Part shown: positions 55,398 to 64,000 of the stretch, one piece after another | How the letters are laid out: every line of letters begins with the position of its first letter | Numbering within the stretch: the first letter of the stretch is position 1 | Assembly: GCF_014641615.1 (NCBI RefSeq) | Contig: NZ_BMIB01000007.1 | Location: 261 to 64,260, forward strand | From: Filimonas zeae | Lineage (GTDB): Bacteria; Bacteroidota; Bacteroidia; Chitinophagales; Chitinophagaceae | Direction: 5' to 3' | DNA: 64,000 nt | Made by a program: the position numbers and the translations under genes | The notes under the pieces: model-generated | The model's database searches: none | Told to the model about the DNA's origin: nothing | Seen by the model: the letters and a program-made list of their open reading frames with translations, nothing else

Positions 55398-55751
55398 ATG
55401 AAACAGGTTAAAACGACCCTTCTACTCGTCTTGCCCCTTGCATTGTTTTCGTGCCGCTCTGCTCAGGTTATGTCAGGAAAAGCAATTTACTGCCCTGGCG
55501 TTCAGTTAGAGAAAGTACTTTCCACAGATTCGGCTTCGGACAAAAAATGGCATGCCGCACAGGAAGAATCTATTGTAAGCCTTACCAATCTTCAGAATGG
55601 TAAGAAAATCCGGACACAGGTATTGATGACTAAAAAAACCGAAACCGGATCGGTTGTAGTAAGCGTTAACAGAGACGCTGCAGAGGCGCTGGGCATTATG
55701 CACACGGGGTTAGCACCCGTTGAAATCCGCTACACGCGCAGAACATTGTAG
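55398..55751 (+). CDS. Small lipoprotein with a degenerate RlpA-like double-psi barrel
   Basis: 117 residues with a lipoprotein signal (LLLVLPLALFSCRS, lipobox LFSC at about residue 19). The mature region reads like an RlpA domain: SLTNLQNGKKIRTQVL (VTNLKNGKSV-type strand) and SVNRDAAEALGIMHTGLAPVEIRYT (AAKKLGM...GVAPVEV-type end). The catalytic DRGPF block of lytic transglycosylase RlpA is missing, replaced by TKKTETGS, so it is probably not an active lytic enzyme. This relation is my reading, not a search result. Confidence 0.65.
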   Translation: MKQVKTTLLLVLPLALFSCRSAQVMSGKAIYCPGVQLEKVLSTDSASDKKWHAAQEESIVSLTNLQNGKKIRTQVLMTKKTETGSVVVSVNRDAAEALGIMHTGLAPVEIRYTRRTL

Positions 55752-55770
55752 CCAGATGCTGAAAAAGTTT

Positions 55771-55799
55771 CATAAGGGCGCTATCTTTGCGCCCTTATG
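55771..55799 (+). promoter_or_regulatory. Perfect palindrome enclosing the comB -7 element and start codon
   Basis: An 11-bp perfect inverted repeat (CATAAGGGCGC, 55771-55781; GCGCCCTTATG, 55789-55799) encloses TATCTTT; together with the next G this is the -7 element TATCTTTG (55782-55789). The right arm ends on the comB ATG (55797-55799). It may be an operator, an attenuating hairpin, or the terminator of the upstream gene (no T-run follows). Confidence 0.6.
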
Positions 55800-56525
55800 A
55801 ATTCCAAGCCTTTCCTGAATACAGTACTATCTCCACGGTTATTAGACCTTTACGATATCTCAAATACGGTGGTTGTTATTATTGATGTGTTTCGTGCCAC
55901 ATCTACCATTGCTACAGCGTTGTACAATGGCGCAGCTAAAATATTACCGGTAGACAGCGTGCCCCGCTGTATTGAACTGGGTAAAATAACCGGTGGTATT
56001 ACTGCCGGTGAGCGTGATGGAAAAGTGGTGGAAGGCCTGCAACACGGCAATTCTCCGGCTGAGTATACCCGTAGCTTTATTGAGGGTAAAACCCTGGTAC
56101 TCACCACTACCAATGGTACCAAGCTGCTGCATATGGCTTTGGAAAGAGGTGCTTCTGAGGTAATTACCGGCTCATTCCCTAACCTTACCGCTGTTTGTAA
56201 CTATCTGGTAAAGGCCAACAAAAACGTAATTCTTGGCTGTTCTGCCTGGAAAGACAAGTTTAATCTGGAAGACACGCTGTTTGCCGGAGCGGTAATTCAG
56301 CGTATAAAAGAACATTTTACTATCCATTGCGACAGCAGTCTGATGGCAGAGAATATGTACACGTTGCACCAGCATGATATGTACAGCTTTATCCGTAATA
56401 CCACACACTGGCACAGGCTGGCAGCGTATGGTCTGGAGAAAGACCTTGAATATTGCGTTACGCCGGATGTTGCTAATGTTTTACCCCTTTACGATAACGG
56501 AGCGTTAGTTGTGGCAGCGGAATAA
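55797..56525 (+). CDS. comB: 2-phosphosulfolactate phosphatase family protein
   Basis: 242 residues of the ComB family, which hydrolyses 2-phosphosulfolactate in coenzyme M synthesis in methanogens; bacterial members probably serve sulfolactate or an unknown pathway. Motifs: VVIIDVFRATSTIATAL, GITAGERDG, LVLTTTNGTKLL and the end TPDVANVLPLYDNG. No other coenzyme M gene is nearby. Its start codon is the end of a palindrome that also contains the predicted -7 element, so the message is likely leaderless. Confidence 0.92.
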   Translation: MNSKPFLNTVLSPRLLDLYDISNTVVVIIDVFRATSTIATALYNGAAKILPVDSVPRCIELGKITGGITAGERDGKVVEGLQHGNSPAEYTRSFIEGKTLVLTTTNGTKLLHMALERGASEVITGSFPNLTAVCNYLVKANKNVILGCSAWKDKFNLEDTLFAGAVIQRIKEHFTIHCDSSLMAENMYTLHQHDMYSFIRNTTHWHRLAAYGLEKDLEYCVTPDVANVLPLYDNGALVVAAE

Positions 56526-56592
56526 GCCGTATTTAACAAATACATATCTTATATTTTTTCGTAAAATGGCCCAGGTCTGCTTTTTATTCCTT

Positions 56593-56600
56593 TACTTTTG
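56593..56600 (+). promoter_or_regulatory. -7 element of the SNF2 helicase gene
   Basis: TACTTTTG matches TAnnTTTG, 41 nt before the ATG at 56642. Confidence 0.4.
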
Positions 56601-56641
56601 CAAATTGCCCTTTTGTGAACCGGGGCATTTGTTGATAAAGC

Positions 56642-59600
56642 ATGGCACTACCGCATCTGATTAAGTATGTATACAATAACGGTACTGATGAAGTCATACG
56701 CCGTGGAAAAAAGATACATGCCGGAAATAATGTAGAACTTGTTGAATACGACTATCTGCTTGGCTCGGTTACATTTCGGGTGAAAGACGATGCTTACGCA
56801 ACATACTACAAAGTACACATAACCAAGTTTAAAGATCCGAAGACGCTATCGCTCCGGTGTGGTTGTCCGTACAACCTGGGAGAGATATGCCGCCACGAAG
56901 CAGCTTCGCTGTTTCAGTTGCAGGAACTGGTAGACAGGAATATGCTGGGGGAGAAGGAGATTGTGTACGATCAGCGGCATACGGTTGTGAAAATGAAGCA
57001 ACTGGATCTTAAGTTGGTTAAACTACTTTCGGCGCCTGCTTCTTTTACCCAGGCAGAAGCTTACTTACAGGCATCAAAGGCCAGAATTATAGAGGCGAAG
57101 GACGAAAGAGTGCTTGCAGAAGTGGATTATGATGGCAACACCTTTAAGGTGCTGATTCAGAAAAACGAAGAAAGAAACTTTGATACCAGTTGTAATTGCG
57201 GTGAAGATCCTGCACACCCGCTGTGTGTTCACAAAACCATTTTACTGTTACAGCTACTGAGTGGCCACGGTCCTAACTATTTCGATAGCATACGCAACTG
57301 GGATAAAGAGAAAGACAAACTGTTGGCCTTGTATGGCTACTCTTTACAGGATGATATTGAAGGTAAATTTGAATTTACTTATAAAGACGGCAAGCCCTTT
57401 TTACGTGTACTGGATACCAGTATAAAAAGGGTGGCTATGCCCGCCGCTACTTCTGCCTTACCTAAACCGCAGCCTGTTCCGGTGCCGGTTGTTTCTGAGC
57501 AGGAAGTGGTGGTAGAAGATACCAATACCGAAACAGAAAAGCAACCTGCCCTGAAGCTGGGCGTTGTTTTCAGCAGCAACCAGCACCAGTACCCCTGGCT
57601 GCAGGTAGATGCGATACAGGGTGAGCCAAACGATGCCGGAAATGCTTTTCTGGGCAAAGTAGAGAAACTGGATCTGGCTAAGTTTATTAATACCGATGCG
57701 TTTAACGAGGAAGACAAATCGCTGATTCAGCACCTGCGCAAACTGTTGCCGGGCGAGGTAAGCCGGTACCTAAACCGTAACTCGCCTTTCAGCGCTATAT
57801 GGGAAAATATTGTGCAGCAGCACGATGATGCCCTGCCTGAAGAAACCCGCCACCTGATTGTAGAGTATCTGCACCCGCGGTATAAAAAGCTGGTTACCGA
57901 TCTGGCTGGTGCGGCTTTTTCTTTCTTACTACCATCTGGCAAGGCTTTTCAAACAGCCAATCTGATACCGGCTGTGTGTGCGGAGGAATTGATAAGTCCT
58001 GAATTTACAGTAAGTTATAAAGAGGGTATCTATGAAATCAGCTGCTTTGTAAAGGTTTCTGATGGCCGTTTCAGCATTGCTGAAAACGAACTGAACAGCC
58101 CTTTGCTGTTTAAGCTGCACGATATTTTGTACCTGTGGAAGCGTGCAGATGATGTGATGCTGGCGGAGAAGTTTATGCCTTCCGGCTCTATACAGATTGA
58201 AGAAGCGCATTGGAATAAACAGTTGCAGGATTTTGTACTGCCTTTAACCAAGGAATACCAGGTACAGTTTAGCAATGTGCAGAAAGAAGAGGTGCGCGAT
58301 CTGAAGCCGGATGTGAAGCTGCTGTTACGGGAGAGAGGTGACTATCTGCTGTTTCAACCTGTTTTCAGCTACAAAGGCTACGAAGTAAAAGCGAGCGATA
58401 AAGAAAAAGTAATTCTTCCCGTAGCAGACAAGTTGCTGGTAATACACCGCAATGTGGAAGCAGAGGAAGCATTCTTTCAACAAATAGAAAACCTGCATTC
58501 CGGTTTTATACGTCCGGAAGAAGGAAACCTGCTGGCATTGAAAGGTGCCGAGGTGTTAAAGAACAACTGGTTTTTCCTGTTTGTAGATGCAGTAAAGGAA
58601 ATGAACCTGCCGGTATTTGGGTTTGAAGCACTGAAAAGCTTCCGCTTTAATACCGCCAAGCCTTCAACCAAAATATTTATCAGCAGCCATACCGACTGGT
58701 TTGACGCCAAAGTGGATATTCACTTTGGAGAACAGCAGGTTACGGTGGCTGACGTTAAAAAGGCATTGGCCAACAAACAACAATACGTTCAGTTACAGGA
58801 TGGCACACTGGGTATTTTGCCCGAAGAGTGGATTAAGAAGTACTCATTACTCTTCCGCGTGGGCGATGGCAAGAGCACCAGCAATATCAAGCTGAGCAAA
58901 TATCACTTCAGTGTGATTGAGGAGTTGTACGAGCAGCGCGATGAGGAAGAACTGGTATTTCAGCTGGAAGCTAAATACGAAAAACTGCGTGAGTTTCAGA
59001 ATATTCCGCAGGTAGATGCTCCCGGACACCTGCAACCTATATTACGGCCTTATCAGATTTCCGGCTTTCAGTGGCTCAATTATCTGAGTCAGGTACAATG
59101 GGGTGGTATTCTGGCAGATGATATGGGTTTGGGTAAAACCATTCAGGCGCTTTCCTTCCTCCACCATTTAAAAGTCGAGAATGATAATATGCGTGCGCTG
59201 GTGGTATGCCCAACTACGCTGATGTATAACTGGGAGAATGAGATTAAGAAGTTCACCCCTACATTGAAATACTATACGCACCATGGCGGCCTGCGTAATT
59301 CTGACGTGCTGACGGATGGTTCCATAGACGTGATTATTACCACCTACGGCACCCTGCGCAGTGATATCAAATACTTCTCTGAAATAGACTTTGATTATGT
59401 GGTGCTGGATGAAAGCCAGGCGATTAAAAACCCGGCGAGTAAGGTTACCAAGGCGGCCTGCATTTTAAAAGCGAAGAACCGTTTGTGCCTGAGTGGTACC
59501 CCGTTACAGAATAACACCTTTGATATTTATGCTCAGATGAACTTCCTGAACCCGGGCATGCTGGGCTCTATGGAGTTTTTTAAACAGGAGTTTTCTGTAC

Positions 59601-60430
59601 CAATTGACAAGTTTGGTGAGAAAGAGCAGAAAGAACACCTGCGTAGACTGCTGTTTCCGTTTATCCTGCGCCGTACCAAGGAACAGGTGGCCAAAGACCT
59701 GCCTGCAAAATCGGAGATGATTCTCTTTTGTGAAATGGGTAAAGAGCAGCGGGAAATTTATGATGCCTTCCGTAACGACTACCGCGACAAAATTCTGGGA
59801 GTGGTAGATAGTCAGGGTATGGGCAGGTCGCAACTGACCATTTTACAGGGACTTATGAAGCTGCGGCAGATATGTGATAGTCCTGCTATTATTAAAGACG
59901 AAGACAATTTTCCCAACGCCTCCGTTAAACTGGAAGAGCTGGGACGGGAGATTTCTGAAAATATCAGCAACCATAAAGCCCTTGTGTTTTCTCAGTTTTT
60001 GGGAATGCTGGGTTTAATACGTCAGAAGCTTACCGAGTTAGGTATTGATTATGAATACTTTGACGGTAGCACTTCTGCGCCCGACCGGGAAAAAGCCATC
60101 CGCCGTTTTCAATCGGAAGACAGCTGCCGCGTATTCCTGATTTCGCTAAAAGCAGGTGGTGTGGGTTTGAACCTTACCGCCGCAGATTATGTGTATATAG
60201 TAGACCCATGGTGGAACCCCGCTGTGGAGCAACAGGCGATTGACCGGACGCACCGTATTGGCCAGACCAAGAACATATTTGCCTACCGGATGATTTGTAA
60301 AGACACGGTAGAAGACAAGATATTGCTACTACAGGAGAAGAAAAAAGCACTGGCTGCCGATCTGATTACAGATGATACCGGTTTTGTAAAAAGTCTTACC
60401 CGTGATGATATTGAGTACCTTTTCAGCTAA
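56642..60430 (+). CDS. SNF2-family DEAD/DEAH helicase with two SWIM-type zinc motifs
   Basis: 1262 residues. The N-terminal third has two CxC...CxH clusters: CGCPYNLGEICRH (about residue 73) and CNCGEDPAHPLCVH (about 183). After a middle region comes the SNF2 ATPase core: ILADDMGLGKTIQALSFLHH (Walker A, about 820), LDESQAIKNP (motif II, about 919), LSGTPLQNN, and C-terminal motifs FDGSTSAPDRE, LKAGGVGLNLTAADYV and QQAIDRTHRIGQ. Bacterial SNF2 proteins of this type (RapA/HepA relatives) remodel nucleic-acid-bound complexes; the precise role is unknown. A 9-bp hairpin overlaps its stop codon (60420-60443). Confidence 0.94.
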   Translation: MALPHLIKYVYNNGTDEVIRRGKKIHAGNNVELVEYDYLLGSVTFRVKDDAYATYYKVHITKFKDPKTLSLRCGCPYNLGEICRHEAASLFQLQELVDRNMLGEKEIVYDQRHTVVKMKQLDLKLVKLLSAPASFTQAEAYLQASKARIIEAKDERVLAEVDYDGNTFKVLIQKNEERNFDTSCNCGEDPAHPLCVHKTILLLQLLSGHGPNYFDSIRNWDKEKDKLLALYGYSLQDDIEGKFEFTYKDGKPFLRVLDTSIKRVAMPAATSALPKPQPVPVPVVSEQEVVVEDTNTETEKQPALKLGVVFSSNQHQYPWLQVDAIQGEPNDAGNAFLGKVEKLDLAKFINTDAFNEEDKSLIQHLRKLLPGEVSRYLNRNSPFSAIWENIVQQHDDALPEETRHLIVEYLHPRYKKLVTDLAGAAFSFLLPSGKAFQTANLIPAVCAEELISPEFTVSYKEGIYEISCFVKVSDGRFSIAENELNSPLLFKLHDILYLWKRADDVMLAEKFMPSGSIQIEEAHWNKQLQDFVLPLTKEYQVQFSNVQKEEVRDLKPDVKLLLRERGDYLLFQPVFSYKGYEVKASDKEKVILPVADKLLVIHRNVEAEEAFFQQIENLHSGFIRPEEGNLLALKGAEVLKNNWFFLFVDAVKEMNLPVFGFEALKSFRFNTAKPSTKIFISSHTDWFDAKVDIHFGEQQVTVADVKKALANKQQYVQLQDGTLGILPEEWIKKYSLLFRVGDGKSTSNIKLSKYHFSVIEELYEQRDEEELVFQLEAKYEKLREFQNIPQVDAPGHLQPILRPYQISGFQWLNYLSQVQWGGILADDMGLGKTIQALSFLHHLKVENDNMRALVVCPTTLMYNWENEIKKFTPTLKYYTHHGGLRNSDVLTDGSIDVIITTYGTLRSDIKYFSEIDFDYVVLDESQAIKNPASKVTKAACILKAKNRLCLSGTPLQNNTFDIYAQMNFLNPGMLGSMEFFKQEFSVPIDKFGEKEQKEHLRRLLFPFILRRTKEQVAKDLPAKSEMILFCEMGKEQREIYDAFRNDYRDKILGVVDSQGMGRSQLTILQGLMKLRQICDSPAIIKDEDNFPNASVKLEELGREISENISNHKALVFSQFLGMLGLIRQKLTELGIDYEYFDGSTSAPDREKAIRRFQSEDSCRVFLISLKAGGVGLNLTAADYVYIVDPWWNPAVEQQAIDRTHRIGQTKNIFAYRMICKDTVEDKILLLQEKKKALAADLITDDTGFVKSLTRDDIEYLFS

Positions 60431-60443
60431 TAACAGCTGAAAA
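60420..60443 (+). terminator. Possible hairpin at the SNF2 gene end
   Basis: TTTTCAGCT and AGCTGAAAA form a perfect 9-bp stem with a 6-nt loop containing the stop codon region. No T-run follows, so termination is uncertain. Confidence 0.35.
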
Positions 60444-60590
60444 GGCACTTTGAATGATGCCTGAACGTTTCTGGCAAACCCTTTGGATGTGCAGATGTTA
60501 AATATTGTTAAAGCATCTACTAGGGTTTTCGTATTACCTATCCGTGTACCGTGATTACCGATATAAACGTGTATCCTCGTTGCTACGGAA

Positions 60591-60598
60591 TACTTTTG
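60591..60598 (+). promoter_or_regulatory. -7 element of the outer-membrane barrel protein gene
   Basis: TACTTTTG matches TAnnTTTG and places the start of transcription downstream of the in-frame upstream codons, supporting the ATG at 60655. Confidence 0.4.
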
Positions 60599-60654
60599 CG
60601 CTTAACCCCCGGATCAATCAATCTATAAATTCATTGAATCATCAGAACCCTTCT

Positions 60655-63612
60655 ATGAAAAAGAGTCTGCTTGTCCCTATCTCCCTGGCAACAATGCTCA
60701 TTTGTTTCTGCATGTCTGTAGCAGCACAGACTGCCGTACCCAATGGCTCCATAAAGGGGCGCCTGGCAGATAGTACTTCCAAAGAGCCCTTAAAGGGCGC
60801 TACCGTTAGCTTACTTAACAAAGCAGATTCGTCCATTGTGGCTTACGTGCTTTCTCAGGACAACGGAACCTTTTCTTTCGACAAAGTATCGCAGGGCAGT
60901 TATCTGTTGCATATCAGTTTTCAGAGTTACGACAACTTTTACAGGCCGGTGTCGCTTACTGCGGATAAGCCGGGTGTAGACTTTGGCTCGTTATACATGC
61001 AGCAGGAAGCCAATGTGCTGGAAGGTGTTGTAATTAAATCCACACCACCTATTGCCATTAAAAAAGATACCGTAGAGTTTAACGCCGGTAGTTTTAAAAC
61101 CAAGCCTAACGCTGTGGCGGAAGACCTGCTGAAAAAGCTGCCGGGTGTTGAAGTGGACAAGGATGGTACCATTAAAGCGCAGGGTGAACAGGTTACGAGA
61201 GTATTGGTGAACGGTAAGCGCTTTTTTGGTGATGACCCGCTGATGGCTACTAAAAACCTGCCGCCGGATGTAATTGACAAAATTCAGATTTTTGACGCGC
61301 AGAGCGATCAGAGTGCTTTTACCGGTTTTGATGATGGTAACCGGGTAAAAACCATCAACATTGTTATCAAGAAAAACAAGAACAAAGGATATTTTGGTAA
61401 GGCTGCCGCGGGAATTGGCAACAAAGATTTGTACGAACTGGGTGTAAACATGAACCGCTTTAACGACAATGAGAACCTGTCGGTAGTAGCTTCCAGCAAC
61501 AATGTAAACAAACAGGGCTTTTCGGCTCAGGACGTATTGGGTGGAGCTGGCGGTGGTGGCCGTGGTGGTGGAGGCGGCGGCGGTGGTATGCGCCGTGGCG
61601 GTGGTGGCGGAGGAGGTGGTGGTAACTTCGGAGGTGGAAGTTCGGGGCTGACTACCAACTATACTGCTGGTTTGAACTACCGTTCTCCCTGGAGCTCTAA
61701 AACAGAAGGCTACGGCAGCTATTTTTACAATGGCCAGAATACCAACCGCGACCAGATAAGCAGAACACAAACTTTCGTAACCTCAGATACCACCACCGAT
61801 AACAATCAGGTGCTGATTGCCAGAAACAATAACTATAACCACCGGTTTAACTATAATATTGAAAGCAGGCCGGATACCAATAATCAGTTTATTATCCGCC
61901 CCGGGCTGTCTTATCAGAAAAGCACAAACAGCAGTAACCGTACTACGGGAATTGTTAAAAACCAGGGCATTAAAGTGAGTAATGGTACCACTATGTCAGA
62001 GTCAGAGAACAGCGGATACGCTGCAAACCTGGATCTGAACTACCAGCACCGCTTTAAGAAAAAAGGCCGTACTATATCGCTGGGATTGAATGGTAGTTAT
62101 AATTCCAACGACGGTGAAGGAAATAACTATTCCGTAAACCAATCTTACCTGGCTAACGGAACAGACTTTACGGTGGATACTGTTAATCAGCGCAATTTCA
62201 ACAATGTACACAGCAAAAGCTTCAGCGGAACTGTATCGTACACCGAACCTTTGTCGGAGCATAGCATGATTGCGTTGGATTACAACTATTCTACCAACAT
62301 GAACACCTCTGACAGGCAGACGTTTAATTATGATTCAGCTACGCATAATTATAATGTACTGGACACTACGCTCACCAACTACTTTGAAAGCAGAAACACT
62401 TCTAACCGCGCCACTATCAGTTACCGGGTTCAATTTCCCAAAGTAACCGCAAGTGTGGGTACGGGCGTGCAGTTTTCCGAATTGTCCAGCATCAACCGTA
62501 CAAGAAATACTGATCTGAAACAGCGGTTTACCAACATGTACCCCACTGCAAGCCTTAACTATAGTATTGCCCGGCAAAAGAACCTGCGCTTTAACTACGA
62601 TGGCCGTACCAATGCCCCATCGGTAACCCAGTTGCAGGATGTAACGGATAACTCTGACCCGCTGAACATTAAACAGGGTAACCCCGGATTGAAGCAGGCG
62701 TTCAACCACTCTTTCCGGTTGATGTTTAACTCATTCAGTCAGACGACTATGCGCAACGTTTTTCTTACGTTTAATGCACAGTTTACTACCAACAACATTA
62801 CCAATTCGGTTATTACCGTGCTGGACGGTGTTGAAAAGCCGGCTGGTGTTCCCGATAACACCCCTTCGGGTGCTACCATTACCAGACCTGTTAACCTGAA
62901 TGGTAACTATAATATGTCACTATCGTTCAACTATGGCCTTCCGCTGAAAACACCTAAGTCCAATCTTAACTTCGGAAGTAACTTAAGTCAGAACCAGACG
63001 GTGAACCTGCAAAACGACAGAAAAGGCGGTTCTATCAAGAACTATACACGGAACTATGCTTTGGGAGGTGTAATCCGCTGGACCACCAACCTGCAAAAGA
63101 ACTTTGATGTAAACTTTACCTCAAACTCTACTTATAACATTGCACGTTATACAGTGAATCAATCTCAGAATGGTAACTATTTCTCTGAGTCGCTCTCAAC
63201 CGAATTCACGTACTATACAAATAGTGGCTGGATGGCTTCTGCCGATTTCGACTATAAATACTATGGCCGTGGCGCGGGTTATAATACCAGTGTGCCGTTG
63301 CTGACGATGTATGTAGCTAAACAGATTTTCAAGAACAAATCCGGCGAAATACGCCTTTCGGTATACGATCTGTTAAACCAGAACGTAAGTATTACCCGGA
63401 ATATTACGCAAAACTACATACAAGACGTTCAGAACAAAGTGCTGACCCGTTACGTGATGTTAACCTTTACGTACAACCTGCGCAAGTTTGGAGACGGCAA
63501 AATGCCTTCTTTCCGGCGTGGAGAGGGCAGGCCAGATGGTGGCGGCCGGGGATTTGATGGCGGCCGCGGTGGTGGTTATGGCGGCGGAAGAGGTGGGCGT
63601 GGCGGATTTTAA
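60655..63612 (+). CDS. Outer-membrane beta-barrel protein with CarboxypepD_reg and plug-like domains
   Basis: ATG at 60655 gives 985 residues with a signal peptide (SLATMLICFCMSVAAQ). A carboxypeptidase-regulatory-like domain (GSIKGRLADSTSKEPLKGAT) and a plug-like region (LLKKLPGVEVDKDGTIKAQG; VLVNGKRFFGDD) precede a long barrel rich in Asn, Ser and Thr. A Gly/Arg-rich tract interrupts it at about 297-330, and the protein ends in a Gly/Arg-rich tail (about 950-985) that still ends in Phe, the usual barrel C-terminal residue. It belongs to the TonB-receptor-like outer-membrane families of Bacteroidota; the ligand is unknown and no SusD partner follows. Confidence 0.9.
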   Translation: MKKSLLVPISLATMLICFCMSVAAQTAVPNGSIKGRLADSTSKEPLKGATVSLLNKADSSIVAYVLSQDNGTFSFDKVSQGSYLLHISFQSYDNFYRPVSLTADKPGVDFGSLYMQQEANVLEGVVIKSTPPIAIKKDTVEFNAGSFKTKPNAVAEDLLKKLPGVEVDKDGTIKAQGEQVTRVLVNGKRFFGDDPLMATKNLPPDVIDKIQIFDAQSDQSAFTGFDDGNRVKTINIVIKKNKNKGYFGKAAAGIGNKDLYELGVNMNRFNDNENLSVVASSNNVNKQGFSAQDVLGGAGGGGRGGGGGGGGMRRGGGGGGGGGNFGGGSSGLTTNYTAGLNYRSPWSSKTEGYGSYFYNGQNTNRDQISRTQTFVTSDTTTDNNQVLIARNNNYNHRFNYNIESRPDTNNQFIIRPGLSYQKSTNSSNRTTGIVKNQGIKVSNGTTMSESENSGYAANLDLNYQHRFKKKGRTISLGLNGSYNSNDGEGNNYSVNQSYLANGTDFTVDTVNQRNFNNVHSKSFSGTVSYTEPLSEHSMIALDYNYSTNMNTSDRQTFNYDSATHNYNVLDTTLTNYFESRNTSNRATISYRVQFPKVTASVGTGVQFSELSSINRTRNTDLKQRFTNMYPTASLNYSIARQKNLRFNYDGRTNAPSVTQLQDVTDNSDPLNIKQGNPGLKQAFNHSFRLMFNSFSQTTMRNVFLTFNAQFTTNNITNSVITVLDGVEKPAGVPDNTPSGATITRPVNLNGNYNMSLSFNYGLPLKTPKSNLNFGSNLSQNQTVNLQNDRKGGSIKNYTRNYALGGVIRWTTNLQKNFDVNFTSNSTYNIARYTVNQSQNGNYFSESLSTEFTYYTNSGWMASADFDYKYYGRGAGYNTSVPLLTMYVAKQIFKNKSGEIRLSVYDLLNQNVSITRNITQNYIQDVQNKVLTRYVMLTFTYNLRKFGDGKMPSFRRGEGRPDGGGRGFDGGRGGGYGGGRGGRGGF

Positions 63613-63620
63613 CGAACTGA

Positions 63621-63652
63621 TAAGCCCCCGGAAGGGGGCTTAACCTTTTTTT
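63621..63652 (+). terminator. Terminator after the barrel protein gene
   Basis: Perfect 9-bp stem TAAGCCCCC / GGGGGCTTA with GGAA loop, then a run of T. Confidence 0.9.
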
Positions 63653-64000
63653 CATAAAAAAATATCCACAGGTTTTCCAAACATTCTTAATTTTACATCT
63701 TCAAAACATTTGGATCATCATTTCATACAGAACTGAAGTTGAAACAATACACAACCCATAGTAGCTTATCGGCTTTCCATCCTTCTCTGATGGGGGATGT
63801 TAACCTTTTGGGTAACATGAACTTCCTGTATTTAATGCGACGACCCCGGATTTGATATTTCTCCTCCTACTTCTGTCTCCCAACATGTTGGGGAACATTT
63901 TTCCTTAGGCAATACCAGGCATCCCTTTGCACTGTTTTTGCTTAACCTCCCACATATAAGTATTTGTTTTAGCGTATTTCTTAATTAAGGAAAGTGGAAC
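63653..64000. other. Gene-free right edge with two palindromes
   Basis: No ORF of note. An imperfect hairpin lies at 63797-63818 (ATGTTAACC / GGGTAACAT around TTTT) and a perfect 14-bp palindrome CCCAACATGTTGGG at 63879-63892. TATCCACA at 63662 resembles a DnaA box but is single. This may be the upstream region of a gene starting beyond the window. Confidence 0.4.

Noticed and set aside
60991..61770. 259-codon minus-strand ORF
   Set aside because: It is antisense to the Gly-rich part of the barrel protein; its Thr/Ala runs merely mirror GGN codons.
63661..63672. Replication origin (DnaA-box-like TATCCACA)
   Set aside because: Only a single imperfect box, with no AT-rich unwinding array and no dnaA or dnaN nearby.

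Overview
The window is chromosomal DNA from a member of the Bacteroidota, most likely the Chitinophagia (Chitinophagaceae-like). Support: SusC/CarboxypepD_reg-type outer-membrane proteins, IPExxxVDY and DUF3050 proteins, a CusA permease fused to a TolC domain, a tRNA without an encoded CCA, many starts without a clear Shine-Dalgarno, and repeated TAnnTTTG (-7) promoter elements of the Bacteroidota housekeeping sigma factor. Species cannot be given from sequence reading alone.

Layout. 1-4.0 kb is an accessory patch: a 42-bp hairpin-bearing tandem repeat at the left edge, a decayed TOTE-type primase-helicase gene (one nonsense codon, one 1-nt frameshift) and an intact RelE/ParE-type toxin-antitoxin pair. 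4.1-12.2 kb is core: tRNA-Phe, DUF3050, asnS, rho, an S9 peptidase, a small lipoprotein and a pterin carbinolamine dehydratase. 12.3-18.3 kb is a heavy-metal efflux operon (His/Asp-rich small protein, CusA-TolC fusion, CusB-like adaptor). 18.3-24.7 kb holds IPExxxVDY, an M28 peptidase, feoB, a frameshifted polyvalent-type kinase with an overlapping out-of-frame ORF, and a GAF sensor kinase. 24.9-34.8 kb holds a secreted plug-domain protein, a tripartite HAE1-type RND pump, DinB and a PQQ-type sugar dehydrogenase lipoprotein.

35.1-37.4 kb is the second accessory patch and the most unusual part: palindromes, a two-gene AT-rich operon of unknown function, and about 1 kb of mostly non-coding DNA with a ~110-bp direct repeat present twice, each copy associated upstream with TCGTTT-type iterons at exact 21-bp spacing, followed by a long imperfect hairpin. 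It looks like the control region of an integrative or mobilizable element whose genes are gone.

37.5-63.6 kb is again core: kdsB, omega-amidase-like nitrilase, nagA, S41 peptidase, thiL, inositol monophosphatase, GH3-like protein, LysE exporter, mtgA, methionine-type aminotransferase, hybrid histidine kinase, PadR-PspC pair, gcvT, RlpA-like lipoprotein, comB, SNF2 helicase with two SWIM motifs, and a large outer-membrane beta-barrel protein with Gly/Arg-rich tracts. Several genes here have the -7 element within 3-7 nt of the start codon, suggesting leaderless or near-leaderless transcripts.
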